From: Norana najaformis
Taxonomy: Eukaryota; Annelida; Clitellata; Crassiclitellata; Hormogastridae
Reading direction: 5' to 3'
NCBI GenBank assembly: GCA_964023275.1
Contig: OZ029915.1
Location: forward strand, 2,560,245-2,624,244
DNA: 64,000 nucleotides
Made by a program: the position numbers and the translations under genes. Shown piece by piece: positions 1-13,900 of this stretch. The notes beneath the pieces are model-generated. The model saw only the letters and a program-made list of their open reading frames with translations, did no database searches and was not told where the DNA came from. Position 1 is the first letter of the stretch; each line of letters begins with the position of its first letter.

Positions 1-478
1 TATCAAACCAATTTGACGGAAGGATGGGACGTTGGGCATTATTCACGATTCGGGGTAGCTACGCTAATCGCCTCACTATCGCTCAGTGGCAAGTAAAACG
101 GGCATACTTATAGTATCGGGGACCCATATGGCGGACAGTTCCCTCGCTTGAAAAAGGCGTGGCTTATCGTTGTTGTGGTGTGTCGTATAAGTATGCCAAA
201 AAGCTCAACTTCTTCTTTCCTTTCACATTATAGTAGGTATTATTACAGTAAACAACGGCGCAACCCTTGTGATTTGACGCCATCGCTATCGTAGTCTTTC
301 TAACCCACGGCCTTTAGAAGGCCGTGTTCTAACCCCATCACCGCTAGGTGCAGGCTTGTGCCCATTGATTACATGATTTTGCACGGCAGGAGGGTGGAGC
401 TTTGGATCTCTCTACATATAATAATCTGTGGGAAAACTGCACGTTTTGGTTCGATAAGCTTGTTGTGTAGTTGCCTTT
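1..478. other. unassigned left edge
   Basis: I see no coding exon, RNA gene or clear repeat unit in this stretch. It has moderately mixed composition with a few CpGs and no long open frame. It leads into a LINE 3' fragment that starts near 480. Confidence 0.3.
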
Positions 479-815
479 TTGTCGCCGTCAGCCCTTCATA
501 ACAATCACTCCTTAATCAACACCAGCCTGGTTTTGCTAAACGCCACTGAACCGAATCTAAAGCCACCTTTCCCGTTCTTGCTTTATGCATATCCGCGACC
601 TTCGCAGAATCTGTCCTATGCTTCACTTCAAACTACATCTACCTTGAAATATACAGCATGTTGTAATGAGCTCCTCAGTTTGTCCCTTCCGCAGTTTCGC
701 AAGCGCCTGAAGTCTGTATTATTTGACAGTGGTCTCACTGGTTCGGGTAGGGAGCGTCCCTGATGAATTCATTCTTGAAGTGGCGCTTTATAAATGTCAG
801 ATTATAATTAACAAT
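479..815 (+). mobile_element. 5'-truncated LINE 3' end (family with LPQFRKRLKS tail)
   Basis: The frame from about 650 encodes ELLSLSLPQFRKRLKSVLF, followed by a 3' UTR containing ggttcgggtagggagc and ggcgctttataaatgtcag, and it ends in an ATTA-rich tail. The same C-terminus and tail recur at 51000-51300 (+) and 43620-43895 (-). The C-terminal pattern (aromatic/WNxLP, then a KxxLKxxLF-like ending) is that of L2/CR1/Rex-like non-LTR reverse transcriptases. Only the last part of the element is present. Confidence 0.6.
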
Positions 816-876
816 TCATATTCCATCAGCCATGGCAGAAAGATGTTTCGCGATTTCTGTTCCGCATGCGCCTCTA

Positions 877-1066
877 GCGAATTCGGCTATAAAACGAGTA
901 CACTTACCTTACACTGCCGGTGGGAAGATCAGACGGCGCGGGAGAAGACTGGCTACCCGCTCTCATCTGCCGAGGCTAAAAAATGAATTCACCAATACAT
1001 TATACCCATGGCTGCATATCGGGCTTAGCTGAAGGAACTGCTCGTTTTCTTCTTCCTTCCTCTTTC
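877..1066 (+). mobile_element. SINE body (family D), headless
   Basis: It has the conserved body of a SINE seen several times in the window: cgagtacactyaccntacactg, then tcatmtgccgaggctaa, an aatgaattc or related stretch, ccatggctgc, and a final aaggaactgctcttcttc. The tRNA-like head seen at 7008 and 38672 is missing here. The terminal cttctt stretch grades directly into the long pyrimidine tract that follows. Confidence 0.6.
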
Positions 1067-1215
1067 TCTTCCTCCTTCTTCTCATCTTCCTCGTCCTTCT
1101 CCTCCTCGTCCTTCTCCTCTTCCTCCTCTTTCGCCTCCTCCTCCTTGTCCTCCTCGTCCTTCTCTTCCTCATCCTTCTCCTCTTCCGCCTCCTCGTCCTC
1201 CTCCTGTTCTCCTCT
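1048..1215. repeat. polypyrimidine TCC/TTC tract
   Basis: About 165 bp are almost pure C+T on the + strand, in irregular tcctcctcc and ttcttc units. It probably grew from the SINE tail just upstream. The open frames on both strands here (poly-Ser or poly-Glu/Arg) are products of the repeat, not genes. Confidence 0.9.
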
Positions 1216-1803
1216 TATTCGTTTATGAGGATCTGCAAATGTATTCTGGCACAACATTCGTAGACATGGTTTGTCTCCAGTTTGGGTTCTGCGACTGGTG
1301 CTACACAAACGCCACGTGTGATCCATGAGAACATATTTCGTCCAGTTCTTCTCTGTTCAAGCAACAGTTTAACTCCGACTTCTCTGTTGAGACGCTGAAT
1401 ACACCTGGCGTTGACGAAAAGTGGACCAACCAATCGCATTCGATTGACCAAGTCAGACCCGGAAAAACTTAGCAAGCGAAGCTTTTGAACCTGGAGCGCA
1501 GATAAATATTGCTCTATGAATCTGTGGATAGGCGTACTTTCGAGGTGTGTTAGCAGTGACCTGCCCTATGACCCAGATATGTAGATGACGTTAACCAGTT
1601 TCAACAACAAAAACAAATCTGCGTGGTTAATCGTGTTGTCGTGTACAATTTGAAAATATTCGGACTAGAATTCGTCAGCGTATTGAGTTCCAACGAACAC
1701 GCGCCTAAGATGACCCGACCCAGATAAGACGATCTGACCTAGATGTTCTCATATCCTGTTTCACGCGAGATTTTGCGCAGGTCTGCCGGATATGATAGCC
1801 AAA
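1216..1803 (+). promoter_or_regulatory. presumed upstream region and 5' UTR of the PHACTR gene
   Basis: This sequence is richer in CpG than the window average (for example cacgcgagattttgcgcag at about 1762-1780) and leads into ATGs at 1792 and 1804. An in-frame stop at 1735-1737 bounds the reading frame. No TATA box or other element is firmly recognisable, so calling it a promoter is inference from position only. The stretch ttttgcgcag ending at 1780 could also be a splice acceptor, in which case the exon would start at 1781. Confidence 0.3.
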
Positions 1804-1930
1804 ATGGCGACCAAAACAGAAGGAGGAGTTGGCAAGTATAACAATGAAAAAACCACGACGCCTTTAAACGGACGCTTAACCCAGACGGATTGTACAGTAT
1901 CTTACTCGAATAGACAGAGCACAGATAACG
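1804..1930 (+). CDS. PHACTR: PHACTR coding exon 1 (proposed)
   Basis: The start context caaaATGg is good and 42 codons stay open, beginning [12 protein letters not shown], up to a donor gttagt at 1931. The exon ends in phase 1. Exon 2 opens with the two bases needed (g+aa gives Glu), so the frame joins cleanly across 15.9 kb. A second in-frame ATG at 1792 would add four residues. There is no recognisable homology in this segment. If it is not an exon, translation would begin at the ATG at 17802 in exon 2. Confidence 0.55.
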
Positions 1931-4900
1931 GTTAGTATTTTTCTTTCTGTAATGAGAAAAGTTCGAGTTGACCGATCAAAAATGTTTCGCTAGAGTCGAA
2001 AACATTTCGGGATTGTGATCGTTGTGTACACAGTCGAAAAACTTAAACAAAAGGTGAAAAGTCGTCGTGAGGTGGCATGTTTGATTGATTACCATGTAGG
2101 GAAATATACTACAAAAAAATTTCGATGGTTGAATTTGTAGAGGAAGCGATGTTTTTGTATTAATCTGTGTAACAGTATTGTGCAGCCAGGCAGACAGGTA
2201 TTCTCAGTGCCTGCCTGCTGCTCATGGCGATCGTGTTCGTGAGGAGTTTCTAGTGTGAAATTCTAGCAAAAAACTTTATCATGAATCCAGCTTATTTACA
2301 ACTAATCAGAGAAGGCAGAATCGTTATGGGATGTGCTTCAGTTGTAGTGTAACCCACAAGGAATCAAGTTTGTTTTTAAATCGAATTTTGTAGAAGATAA
2401 TAAAATGTTGACATCCCTGAACAAGTATACATAAGCTGTGTTTTACAGAATGTTACAGATTTGTAATAATCCAGTTACTACAAATCATTGTAAAGCAGCT
2501 GCTCATTTGCAAACTTCCGCTGTCAATAATTGATTGGGTAATTTTGCCTAAACGGCCACTTGCTATTGCCCTACTTGTAAAAAATATGCCTACTGAAGAT
2601 TGTGAGAGAGTGCTGCACTTTGCCAGAAGGACTTCTAATGAATAAGTAAGTGAGTAATCAGTAAGAGGTTCCTATGACAATATGGAGTGCTTATTCTGGT
2701 CTGAAGAGCTTAAGAGACGGCTTTTTCACGCATTCTGCTGTTGGGCTCAAACACAACTTCATAGATCTGAATGATGTTGAAGTGCACACACAAAACGCGG
2801 GGAATTATGGATGCGTTTCAATTGCAAATCGAACAGACAATTTGGCACAAGTCATAATTTGTTTCCTGCATATCTACAAGAGGTTGTCCGGCGAAGCACA
2901 TTTTGCGGGAAATTTTTCTTAAACATTTGTAAATGCTTCATTGAAACTTACCCGATTTCTTGATGTATTGACACCAGTGACAGTGCTTTGAAAACCTTTG
3001 TATTGTTCTAATACTTCCCAGTTATTCACTTTCTTATTTACTGAGAACCCTTCTAGGAGCATGCAGAGCTCTGCTTTCTCTCGCAGTTTAAGGTTGGGAG
3101 ATTGTGTACAAATAGGGCAGTTGCAAGTGGCCGTTTAAGCAGAATTACCCAACAGTTGTTTTCAGTTTCCTGGATCTGGGATTAATTGAACTTTTGGCTG
3201 AAAAACAAATTGCAGTTTTACCACAGGCAGCCTTTTTGGTAATGTAGCTTTTCATATTGACATGACTTCTACAGAACTGTAGAAAGAACAGCTCAACTAT
3301 TGAAATCGTTTCATTAGTGTAAGTGTAACATCACCCAGTCTTTTTATGGTTTGTATGATTCAGCAAGAAAATGCTGCCAGTTTTAAACAAAGCGCTAGAA
3401 TTTAAAAATGCTAGCATCAATCAGTCTACATGAGATATGAAATTCTTGTTCTTTGTGTGACTCTGTTTTGCCAATGGTTGAAAGCCTGTTCAACTAATCA
3501 TGTGTGGTCCGTTTGAAGCACCTCTGAGTTTTTATGAGCGGCATATAAGTGTGCATTTACGATCATATTTACTGACGTAATGATCTTCTATGCAATACTA
3601 AATTGGTGTTTACTAATTACTGGTGCTATAGGTGTCGATGTATAATGTCCAGATTGATACATTCAAATGTCGTCATACTGTAATCGTGATCTCCAAATTT
3701 CTAAATTGCTACTTAAGAGTTAAGCGCAGGGCACCAGCTTATTTGTGAGTGCTGTGTCAAGTCAGTGGGGTTGTCCAGAGATGCCGTGTCAAGAACCAAG
3801 TTCGGTTACCAAAAGACCCGAGAGGGTTAGGGTTAGGGTTAGGGTTAGTTTGTTTGTTTCAACCCTAACCCTGTTTAGGTGGCCTGTGTTTGAGCTGAGA
3901 GAAATGGACAGGCAGTGGACTGTGATGTCATTTGGTGTCACATGTTTCAAGTTGTTTTCAGTATTGCAACCAGTTTACATGTACTGATTGCGTTGTCCAA
4001 AGCTACTTGACAAGATGACTGTTGTATTAATCAGGCCAAGACTCTAACTGTGCATCACAATTATATTTATGATTCAGATTTGCCTAGAGCTTGTAAACTT
4101 CAACTTGAGCATTGTTGATACCATCTCATAACCGTGATGAATATAATTTGGCTTCTGTTACTTTTATTGTTTCTGAGCCTACTTTTATGATTTAACAATA
4201 ACTAGTATTTCTGGTTTATTATCAGTAGCTGTAAACTTTTACAGTTTTACAAGATTACGATATTATAGATGCTTACGTTTACAATTTCTATAAAACTTGG
4301 TCATATCAGGGTTTATTACAGATATTGCTCATCTTATGTTTATTATGATTTAGAAACTAACTCTTATTTCTAAGTAACTATATTATTTCTAAGTAAATAT
4401 TATTTCTAAGTAAGTATATTATTTATAATTATATCCAGTTATACCCTTGTTCAGCGCCCTTTTCTTCGGCCTCGGCTGTGCTACGGCGCTATATAAATTG
4501 TCTTATTATTATTATTATTATTATTATATTCTGGTAATGGTTATTTGTATGTGATGATGATGAGTTCTCTGCCCAAAGGCAGGTCCATTGGCTTTATGCC
4601 GCCCTGGGATGAGATGAGTGAGGTGGTTTCCCATTGCCTTCCTCACAGACAATTGTGGGTGAGCAACTTGTCCAAGGTCATTACTCAGCGGCTCAAGGCA
4701 GATTTGAACCTGAGACCTTTCGGTTACAAAGTACCGATCATACCACTACACCATCGTGTCCCACACTATTTCTATGTACCTCGATGTAATGCATATTTGG
4801 TTGTAACATGGTCACAGCCATGGATTCGAAATTACTTATGCACTGATCTTTGGATGAAAAACTCGTATAGCGCATATACCTGACTGCATAGATCTTTATT

Positions 4901-7900
4901 TTCTTGTGGTTTGCCAAGGTGATAGTTGGTCAAATGGTCATGTAGTACATCAAGTTAGCTAAGTACTGTAAAACTTCGGATTTTTGCTGGTGGAGAACTA
5001 TGCAAGGTATGTACGAGATTTAGTACGATACCCAACAGAATTTCAGCCAATTTTTAAAAATCCTGTGGGTTAAACAATACAACAGACTGAGTAAAGTTGG
5101 TAGCTGAGGAGATGTTTAGAGGTCTCTGAGCACATGTGTATGTGTATATGTATGCATGCTTGCATGTTTGTAACATTATGTATGTATGTAGGTACGTATC
5201 TGGACATTTATCTATCAATCTAGCACCTATCAGGACCTGTTAAAGGTGCTGATTGGAACATTGTGTGTCTTTGTCAAATGATGAGCCCATCCTGATAGTT
5301 TCTCCTCCTGATCAGACTGAGGCAAGACGTGTGCTTAACTGCATATTCTCGAGTTTCATTTTCTGCTATTTGAGGTTATGAGTGACGATTAGGGTGAAGG
5401 TCAGGAGGACTGGAAACTGTTGATAACTGGAGCATTTTACCAAACTGTAAACATGATTTGTGCTGTGCACTAGGATGCAAGTTTGTTTTGCATCGAGGAA
5501 CATGGTTCAGCAGTTTACAAAAATGTGTGTGTTTATCTGCATGCCTGACTTTCTATGTGTGTCTCTTTGTATTTGTCGCTCTGTTTGTGCTTGGAATCTT
5601 GTATGTATGGCCCATTTTGTGTGTATATAGGTACGAATTTGACAAAACATATACAGTCATTCTGTATGTTAGACGGTCTATTGTCTGTCTGTGTGCATGC
5701 ACATATATATGTGTGTGTGTGTGTGTATATAATGATTATATAGTTCCTCTTGGAGGAGTGTTGAAATACAGGTTTCTGATTACCCTTTTTACAACTACAA
5801 TTACTGCACACTTCATAACTTCCTCGGCGTCTCTCTGCCATGCTGCCAGAGCCAGCGTCTCTCTGCCATGCTGCCAGAGCCAGCGTCTCTCTGCCATCTT
5901 CCAGAGCCAAAGTCCAGAACAAATGATAGATAAAAAATCCGCCCAGGAGAAGAAGTAAACATCAAGGCATCAACAGATTAAGAGATGTTGATGTTTTAAG
6001 CAGGTGTTAATGGATCAGAGTGTTATTGGGTGAAGAAGGTGTTAACGGATTAAGGTATTAATGGGTTAGGTATGAATGGGTTAAGGTGTTAATGGAGGAA
6101 GATGTTAATGGATTAAGGTGTTAATAGGTTGAGAAGGTGTTGGGTATTTAAGGTGGTGGATTAAGATGTTGTTGATATCCGAGAGGGTGTTATGTTTGAT
6201 GACTGACCACTGTTCTTGTTCTGCCTTTATGAATAACGATACAGAACCCTTGAAGTACTTCTGCAGGCTGTGCTGTGTAAATCGTCTTATCATCATCGTC
6301 ATCATCATCATCGTCAACATTATCATTGTTAATTATTTATTTATTTATTATTATTATTATTGTGATCATCATTATCATTGTTAATTAGTAATTATTATTA
6401 TTATTATTATTATTATTAATATGAAAACCTATAAGAATCAGTGCTAGGTGTGAGCTAGTATCCTATTAGAGTCCTGTTCAACAAGGAGGAGAATATGGAC
6501 CTAGATCTGAAACAACTGCATAGGAGAAAGACAGATCTGGCCTCTATCCGTCAGCAAGTTCGTCTGATGTAGCAAAGACCCCATCATTTACTCTGGCTGC
6601 CTATGCTGTCCTTGGAAATTACACTCGTAAAAGTAATGTACTGTTAACGGCAGAACCCTATGGCCAGAAAGCATTGCACTGTGTGTTGAAGCTATTCCGG
6701 CCACTTCAATCCCTGCTGTTACTCTGCATTGCTTTAAGAGTGTGGGTTACAATTTTGGTTCATTTATTTCCTTCTGGAAATCGGACAAGTGATTTTGGCT
6801 CCTCTGAACTTGGGTCTCCATGTCTTTGGAAGATGTGCAGATGTTTGCTGTGTATTTTTAGATCTTGCAGATGGCCACGTGATTCACGGCACCCATTTTG
6901 ATTCGTCAGATAACCGTGAGTCACCATGCCTGCTCCTGTGTTGGATCTTCCCCCTGGAACTGTCTTCCACTGCTAACATTTTCTTCCAGCATTAACTTAA
7001 AGGGTGGGGGTTTGATAGTCTTGTGGTTAACGTGCTGGACTATCAGTTGGAAGTTCGAGGGTTCAAATTCCCGCTGTTTGTTTCAAGAATTCTTCTTAGC
7101 TTCTGCCCCCTAGCCAACTCAGGTGTAACGAGTACACTCACCGTACACTGTCAGTGGGAAGTGATGCAGGCAGTGACGGAGAGAGCTGGGCAGCAGTCCT
7201 CATATGCCGAGGCTAAGAAAATTGAAGTCGCTATCACTTCGTAGCCATAGCTGCCTCAAGGAACTGCTTTTCTTCTTCCAAGAAGTTATAATGTCCTGTT
7301 CCGTCATTGTCAGTGAATGTTGCTGAAGATGAGGGTGAGCCGAGATGTGGGCGAGCCCTTCCCGTAAACGCCCGGCAACCCTAGTGACGAAGTTTTTCTA
7401 CTGCACGCATTACTCTGACGTCTTTCTTTTGATTGGACAGAGGGATACTCTGTAAGCGTGATGCAGTATAATTTCATCCCTGGCATGAGAAGATCATGTT
7501 GCAAATACATAGGCTAAGGCTGTTTTTGCTGGCATCCGGCCAGCATGTTAAAGATCAGGGTTACTGTGGCTGGCATATGACGTCGGATGACATGTCAATG
7601 AAGGTGAACTACGCCACTATCTTTAGCCGGGTAGTGCCAGTCCCAAGCCTGGGTAAAGGAGGAGGGCGACGTCAGCGGCATTTGATGCCATAAGATGTCG
7701 TTAAACATTGGAGCTACTACTACAGTGAAGGTGCTGAGCTGTCTGTCTTGTGACCGAGAGAGGTCACCTTTAGTTTGCAAATTCAAAGATGTTTTTAAAT
7801 GAGGGGTACTTGTAACTGCTATAAGTTTTATTATAGCCCCTCTTCAAGATTAACGAAGCATGGGCATTCTCTACGCTCGCCTATAGGCGTTGTTAAAGTT

Positions 7901-10900
7901 TATTAAGAAGAAAGAGTCAGTCAGTAAGCAAACAGTTGCTCAGTTAAGTATTATTATTTTTGTTTTTGCATTTATTACATGCGCAAGGTCTGTAAATCTG
8001 GATCTGAGGCACAAAGCAATTGTGAGTGAAGTTCCCTACACATTGACCGTCTAAGAGGAGGCTCTAACCCATACTCTCTGCGTTGCAAGCCAAGCACTCT
8101 ATCCAGTCGGCTACCGTGCCCCAACTAGAAGAGTAACAACTGGCAAGTTCTCGCACACATGTGGAACCGAACCAGTGGGGTTTCACCCAGAGTTGACGGT
8201 TGACACCGTGGAAGTTCAGATTTCCTGAACCGTGTTGTATCCAGGTGTTTTCAACCGTGCACTTCGTTTAGAACTCGTTTCTCCACTGCTCTTTGCTGTA
8301 AAAATCATTACAACCATTCTGTTGTAATATTATAATTTGAGATTTATAAAGCGCCTTAGAGGATAAACTCAACAGAGGTGCTTCCGACCCGAAAAAGTAA
8401 AATCACTGTTAAACAGTAGAGTCTTCAGGCGCCTGAGAAACACTGAGAGGGGGAGAGAGAGGAGGAGCTCAAGTCGCAATTCTGTTGTGCTGATATGTTT
8501 CAAGTTAGCGAAAAACCACTTACTTACCTACTTACATGCAGGATGAATGCATACATACGCAATGCATGCTTGATTAAGTAATTAATTAAGTAAGTAATTA
8601 CCAGTCATCAATTATCTGATTACTTGCCTCAATGTTTTCCCTCTCTGCAGACTCACTTCGAAATTGACCTGATTTTCCGCTTGATTTTTGGTGATAGATG
8701 GGTCACTGCCTTATGCATTAGACACAGACGCTACAGAAGTACTACTAGGTCTCTCTCTGTCTCTCTCACTGCCGGACCCAGTAGCACGTGATAATTTCCG
8801 TCATGTGACCTAAGCAGTCCCAGCCTCTTGCGTTGTCACAGCCGAAGCTGATGAATGGATTCTGATCATATGATTTGGCTGACGTAACTGCCCTGATCAT
8901 ATTTTCTTACATACTTCCATTCCTGTCCAGTGGCTTGGCGTGCCATCAGAATTGAGCTCCTAAACGAGTCTGATTTCAATTAATTACGAGGCACGTTATG
9001 ACACGGTTCTGATATAAGACGGTTTAGGCACAGACCCAGAAGTTTACAGAGGGGGTCATGTAAGTAAGTAAGGCCCTCCTAAGCTGCGTTTTTTATGATC
9101 CTTTTTTGTCACTGGGATTTTCCTTACTTGCCAAGATTTGTAATGACGTTTTTCAGTTGATGTCCACTTAGCTTGGTTTTCTAGTTTTACCATGACCTAT
9201 TTAATAGGTAATCCTCACTCAGACCAGTTTCACGGGTCCAGCTCAGTGGCTTCCCCCACAGTCAAGCGTGGAATGGCCGGATTGGGCCCTGGACTATGCT
9301 CTTAACATTGTTGGGAATATTGTTCATATCTTAAACCAGGTTGTGAGATGAGCTCTATATATTGCAGTCTTGTTATATACACATAGGTACGTACATACTT
9401 ACATACAAACATATGTACATACTTACATACAAACATATATACATACATATGTACATACATATGTAAATACATATGTATATACATACATAAATAAATAAAT
9501 GCATGTAGATACATACATACATACATTCATTTCATGCATACACACATTCATGCATACCTACATTCATGCATATCAACATGCATACACACATTCATGCATA
9601 CCTACATTCATGCATATCAACATGCATACGTTCATACATACATATATACATACGTATGCACATGCATACATTCATGCTTGCATACATACAGTACATTACA
9701 TGCATGCATGCATACAAGCATACAGACGGATACATTCACCTGCTGGATGGCAATTACTGCCAAGGCCACCCACAATTAAACTGCGCTGGAGGCTGCAATG
9801 ACTGCCCTATTACCCGGGCGTTGGGTTTGTGAGTGTTACGGCTGCTTTGATATCTGCTAATTCCATAGATTAGTTTGAATCATCTGGTCCATGACCTGCA
9901 TGCAAGTGGATTGGGACAGCGTTTAAGTTCAGAGAACAGATCATATCATTAAAGCATCAGCTTCAGTACTTGGCAAGGGTAGGAATTTCGTAATATAATC
10001 AAGGTGGTAATGTGACGAACGGGAAATGTAATGTAATATAACTGAGCTTTCCAACAGCTGGGCAGCATATCCGTACGGTTTACGTGGATGACTTGTGCCA
10101 CCTGGATTCAAACTGCAGTTGCAGAGACGAGAGAAAAGCGCATTTTTCAATCTGCAAACACACACAAGTGACAAAAATGAGAACACTTCCATCAGATTTC
10201 GACCTGGCTTGAAGCAACTGGTGATTGTTGCCTCTGCACTGTAAATATCGGCATAAATGTAATCGCAAATTTATACTGCGCCACCTCAAGAAACACGCTT
10301 CTATTCTATTTGTTCCTCGTGTTAAGTCCTTCTTGCTCAGCTGAGGGCTTTTGCTATTGTTGGCTCATCTCTCTGGAATGAACTTCCGCTATCGTTTCGT
10401 TCAAGGGTCACTGTTGATGATAGAGCTCAGTCAGCTCGTTGTTTAAAGACGTTCTTATTTTTAGGGGTTCTCATGCTGGAAGCGCCTCCGAGTAGTTTGT
10501 TCTGTAAGAAGCGATATATAAGTTATCAAATACAATACATGCTTCAAAGGTGCACCAGACCTAACAACGCAAATCACAGCTGAACAGAATGCTTTTCAAG
10601 CGGTTAAAAGAAAGAGGGAAATAATTAACAGCGAGTCATTAGATATTGTCATAAACAGAGAAATAGCATGACAGCATTGAAACTATTCAGTTGTTTTAGT
10701 CCGAAGTATCGGAATAAAACTGGCTGAACAGCATGCAACAACATGGCCGAGCAGTACAGACCACTGAACATTATTACTTGGTATTTTGCAGTAATTGTAA
10801 GTGTAATCACGGCAATTTATACAGCATCGTCAGTAGCGAGCTACTTAAGGTGCTTTACAATGTCCAATGTCGGCGCGCACAAGAGTCCAACAATAAATGA

Positions 10901-13900
10901 TCAATGAAGGATGTACAAAATCAGAATGAAATCCTGATTCTAGAGTTAGACAGTAAACAGAAAATTTAACCAGCTTCTGTGTCTCTGGAACCACTTAAAA
11001 CCCATGTTCTGTTATGCTGATTAAAGTACTAACACACGTACTTACATACTAACGTACTTCGAAGAGGAAGCGAGGAAGGATTATCTGCTGCACATACCCG
11101 GTGTTATTTGAGTGGTTCTACCACAGATTAGATGTCGTCGGAATCGTTTAAAACCTCTGTCGTGTTAGATGTCCTGTAGTTTCTCTGCTGTAGGAGAGGT
11201 ACACGTACTGCACAGTGTGTCAGTTGTGTGCCTGTGTTTATTATTTCTGCCTTACCATCGCATGCTTTCGTCTGGACCTTTGAGATTTTGGAAAGCGCCA
11301 GATAAGAAAGCGTGACTGACTAGTAGTGGGGTGGGAGGGGTTGTGGGCGGGATGGCGGGGGGTTGATGGTGGGGTCACTGGGGTGGATAGTTGGCCCAGT
11401 CTGCTGGGGTATTGTCTTGCTCGAAATGGCCTGTACATGGAGATTTTTATACCAAACGCCCTGGCCAATGGGGTCCTGTCTGGCGCCTATTGTAAGCATA
11501 AACGCATATGCAGATTTTTGCATGTAGGATATGTGTACGTGTCTGTGCTAATGTACACATGCACGGGTGAATACGCGACAGACGCATGCGCACTTGTGCA
11601 CATGAACACTTGCATACACACGGAAACGGACAGACAGACGTACATTGATTGTGGCTTGGTTTTGGTGCACCATCAGTTGATGCCTTGTGAATTAGGCACC
11701 GGCGCTATAGAAGTTTCTAAGTAATAGAAATGGTGGTTGTGGTGTTGGTGGTAGTGGTGATGATGATGATGATGATGATGAATAACAGACAAACATACAA
11801 AGATGCAGACAGATGCACACTAATGCAGACAGATATACCCAGATGCACACAAATACACACAGACAGAATGCACAAAGATATATAGAGCAGTGCACACATG
11901 CAGACGGATAAAGGCATGATTACTTCCTTTCTCATGTAGCCTATCTGTTGACTTGGCAAATTATCTGTCGCTTTTAAGAGGCTCTTAATGATAATGGTGC
12001 GTTTTGTGATCTCGATCTTTCATTCGGCCGTCGCTCCCTTAACCATATTTCCCACTTTGCAGAGTTTGGAAGTCCATCCGGGTGGGATGGGTAGTTGTTA
12101 TTTAACGATGCCGTGTCGCAGCTGAGGTGGTTAGCGTCGCCCTCCTCCTTTGTCCCAGCTTGGGACTGGCACCTCCTGAGTACGGCGGTGGCAGAGTTGG
12201 GGTAGAAGCAACTGTTCTTTTATTCATTTCCTGTGTTGTGGTTAGTTCTTTTTTGGCTCTAATTATTATTACTTGAGAGTTGTGTCGACTAGCAGTCTCC
12301 CTGAAGCCTTACTTGTTCCTGCGATGTGCATGAGTACATGCATACATACATGCAAAAATACATACATATATACATACATACGTACATAGACACACACATA
12401 CATCCATACACAGACACACATACATACATATATATATATATATACATATACATACATCCATATAAACAAGAGGTCAGGGTTCAAATCCCAACCCAGGCAA
12501 AAATGTGATTTCTGTGCCACTTGTGTGCCATGGCGAACTTTTATGTAACTTATGTAACTTTATCTCTTTTATGTAACTTATGTAACTGTATCACTTTTGT
12601 ATTACTTATGTAACTGTATCACTTTTATGTAACTGTATCACTTTTATGTAACTTTATCTCTTTTAGGTAACTTATCTTGCACTTTGCTACATATATGTCA
12701 TCGTTATTTTCTTTTGTCACATGGCTTATTTGTCGTTTGCTTTTTTATGATGATGTTCTAGCCTTATCGCGGGTCTTGATATTATCCGATCAGCCTTCAT
12801 GGCTTGTGTTTGCATAACCCACTGATCTTCTGTAGGGGCCACTCTATGTATATAGACTGTCTTTGGCCATTTTTCGTAATTAATTATTATATCTCCATAT
12901 ATTATTGTACTTCTTGACGGCTGAGGGCTTAAGGGTTCTTGCATTCGTTCGTTTGTTTGTTCATCCGTTCAGTCATTCGTTTGTTTGATCTTACATTCAT
13001 TTGGTTAGTTTGATCTAAAGGATGAAACTAATTAGCCATTGTTCATTCATTCTGTTATTTTGTGTGTGTGTTTGCTTACTTTATTCTTTCCTGTCTTTCC
13101 TTAATTTGTTCTTTCCTTTCTTCCAACCTCCCTTCTTTTCTTTCTTTATTCCGTTCTTCCTTCCTGCCTTTCTTCTTTCCTTCCTGCCAATCTTTCTTCC
13201 TTCCTCTTTCTATTGTTCCTTTTGTCCTTCCTTCCTTCATCTTTTCTTAATATCATTCCTTCTGTCAGAGAAATTTTATAAATTCTGATCAGTTGGTGCC
13301 AGATGTATGCGGATCTACGATGACCCTGAACGACCTCTGCCACTCCTAGTGTAATGTAAGAAATGCAAGACATCTTAATGCTGCCACAGCCGTGAACATC
13401 ATCCATACTTTACCTTTTAAGTAACGTGATGAATGCTGGTAGCACACATACATGCAGATAGCCTGGTGCCTTAAATTTGCGACATTATATGCATACGGGT
13501 TAAGGGCATAAAGACAGTTCTCGAATTTATATAGAGGGTGTTGTAAACGTCTATTAGCGGCATAAAAAGTAAGTAAAGTATTCCATATCCCACAAGTGAG
13601 ACGTAGGGGAGGCGCTCATCTCCTTTTCTTTAGGCCGTTGAGCCGGAAATGGATGAATCCAAATGTCCTGGACATGGGACATAGGTTACACAAAAGTGAT
13701 AAAATTACATAAGTTACAAAAATGATAAAGTTACATAAGTTACAAAAAGTGATAAAGTTACATAAGTTACAAAAAAGTGATAAAGTTACATAAGTTACAT
13801 AAAAGTGCAAAGTCAAAATGGAAAAGTAAGCAACACAGTGCGATAAAATCCAGTGTCAAATGACAAGATAAATTACACAGTGTAACACAAAAATTCACAA

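Noticed and set aside
1000-1326. Glu-rich minus-strand and Ser-rich plus-strand proteins
   Set aside because: They are translations of the TCC/TTC tract.
3824-3872. Chromosome end or fusion point
   Set aside because: There are only four plus two repeat units, set inside a dispersed repeat and in the intron of a gene.
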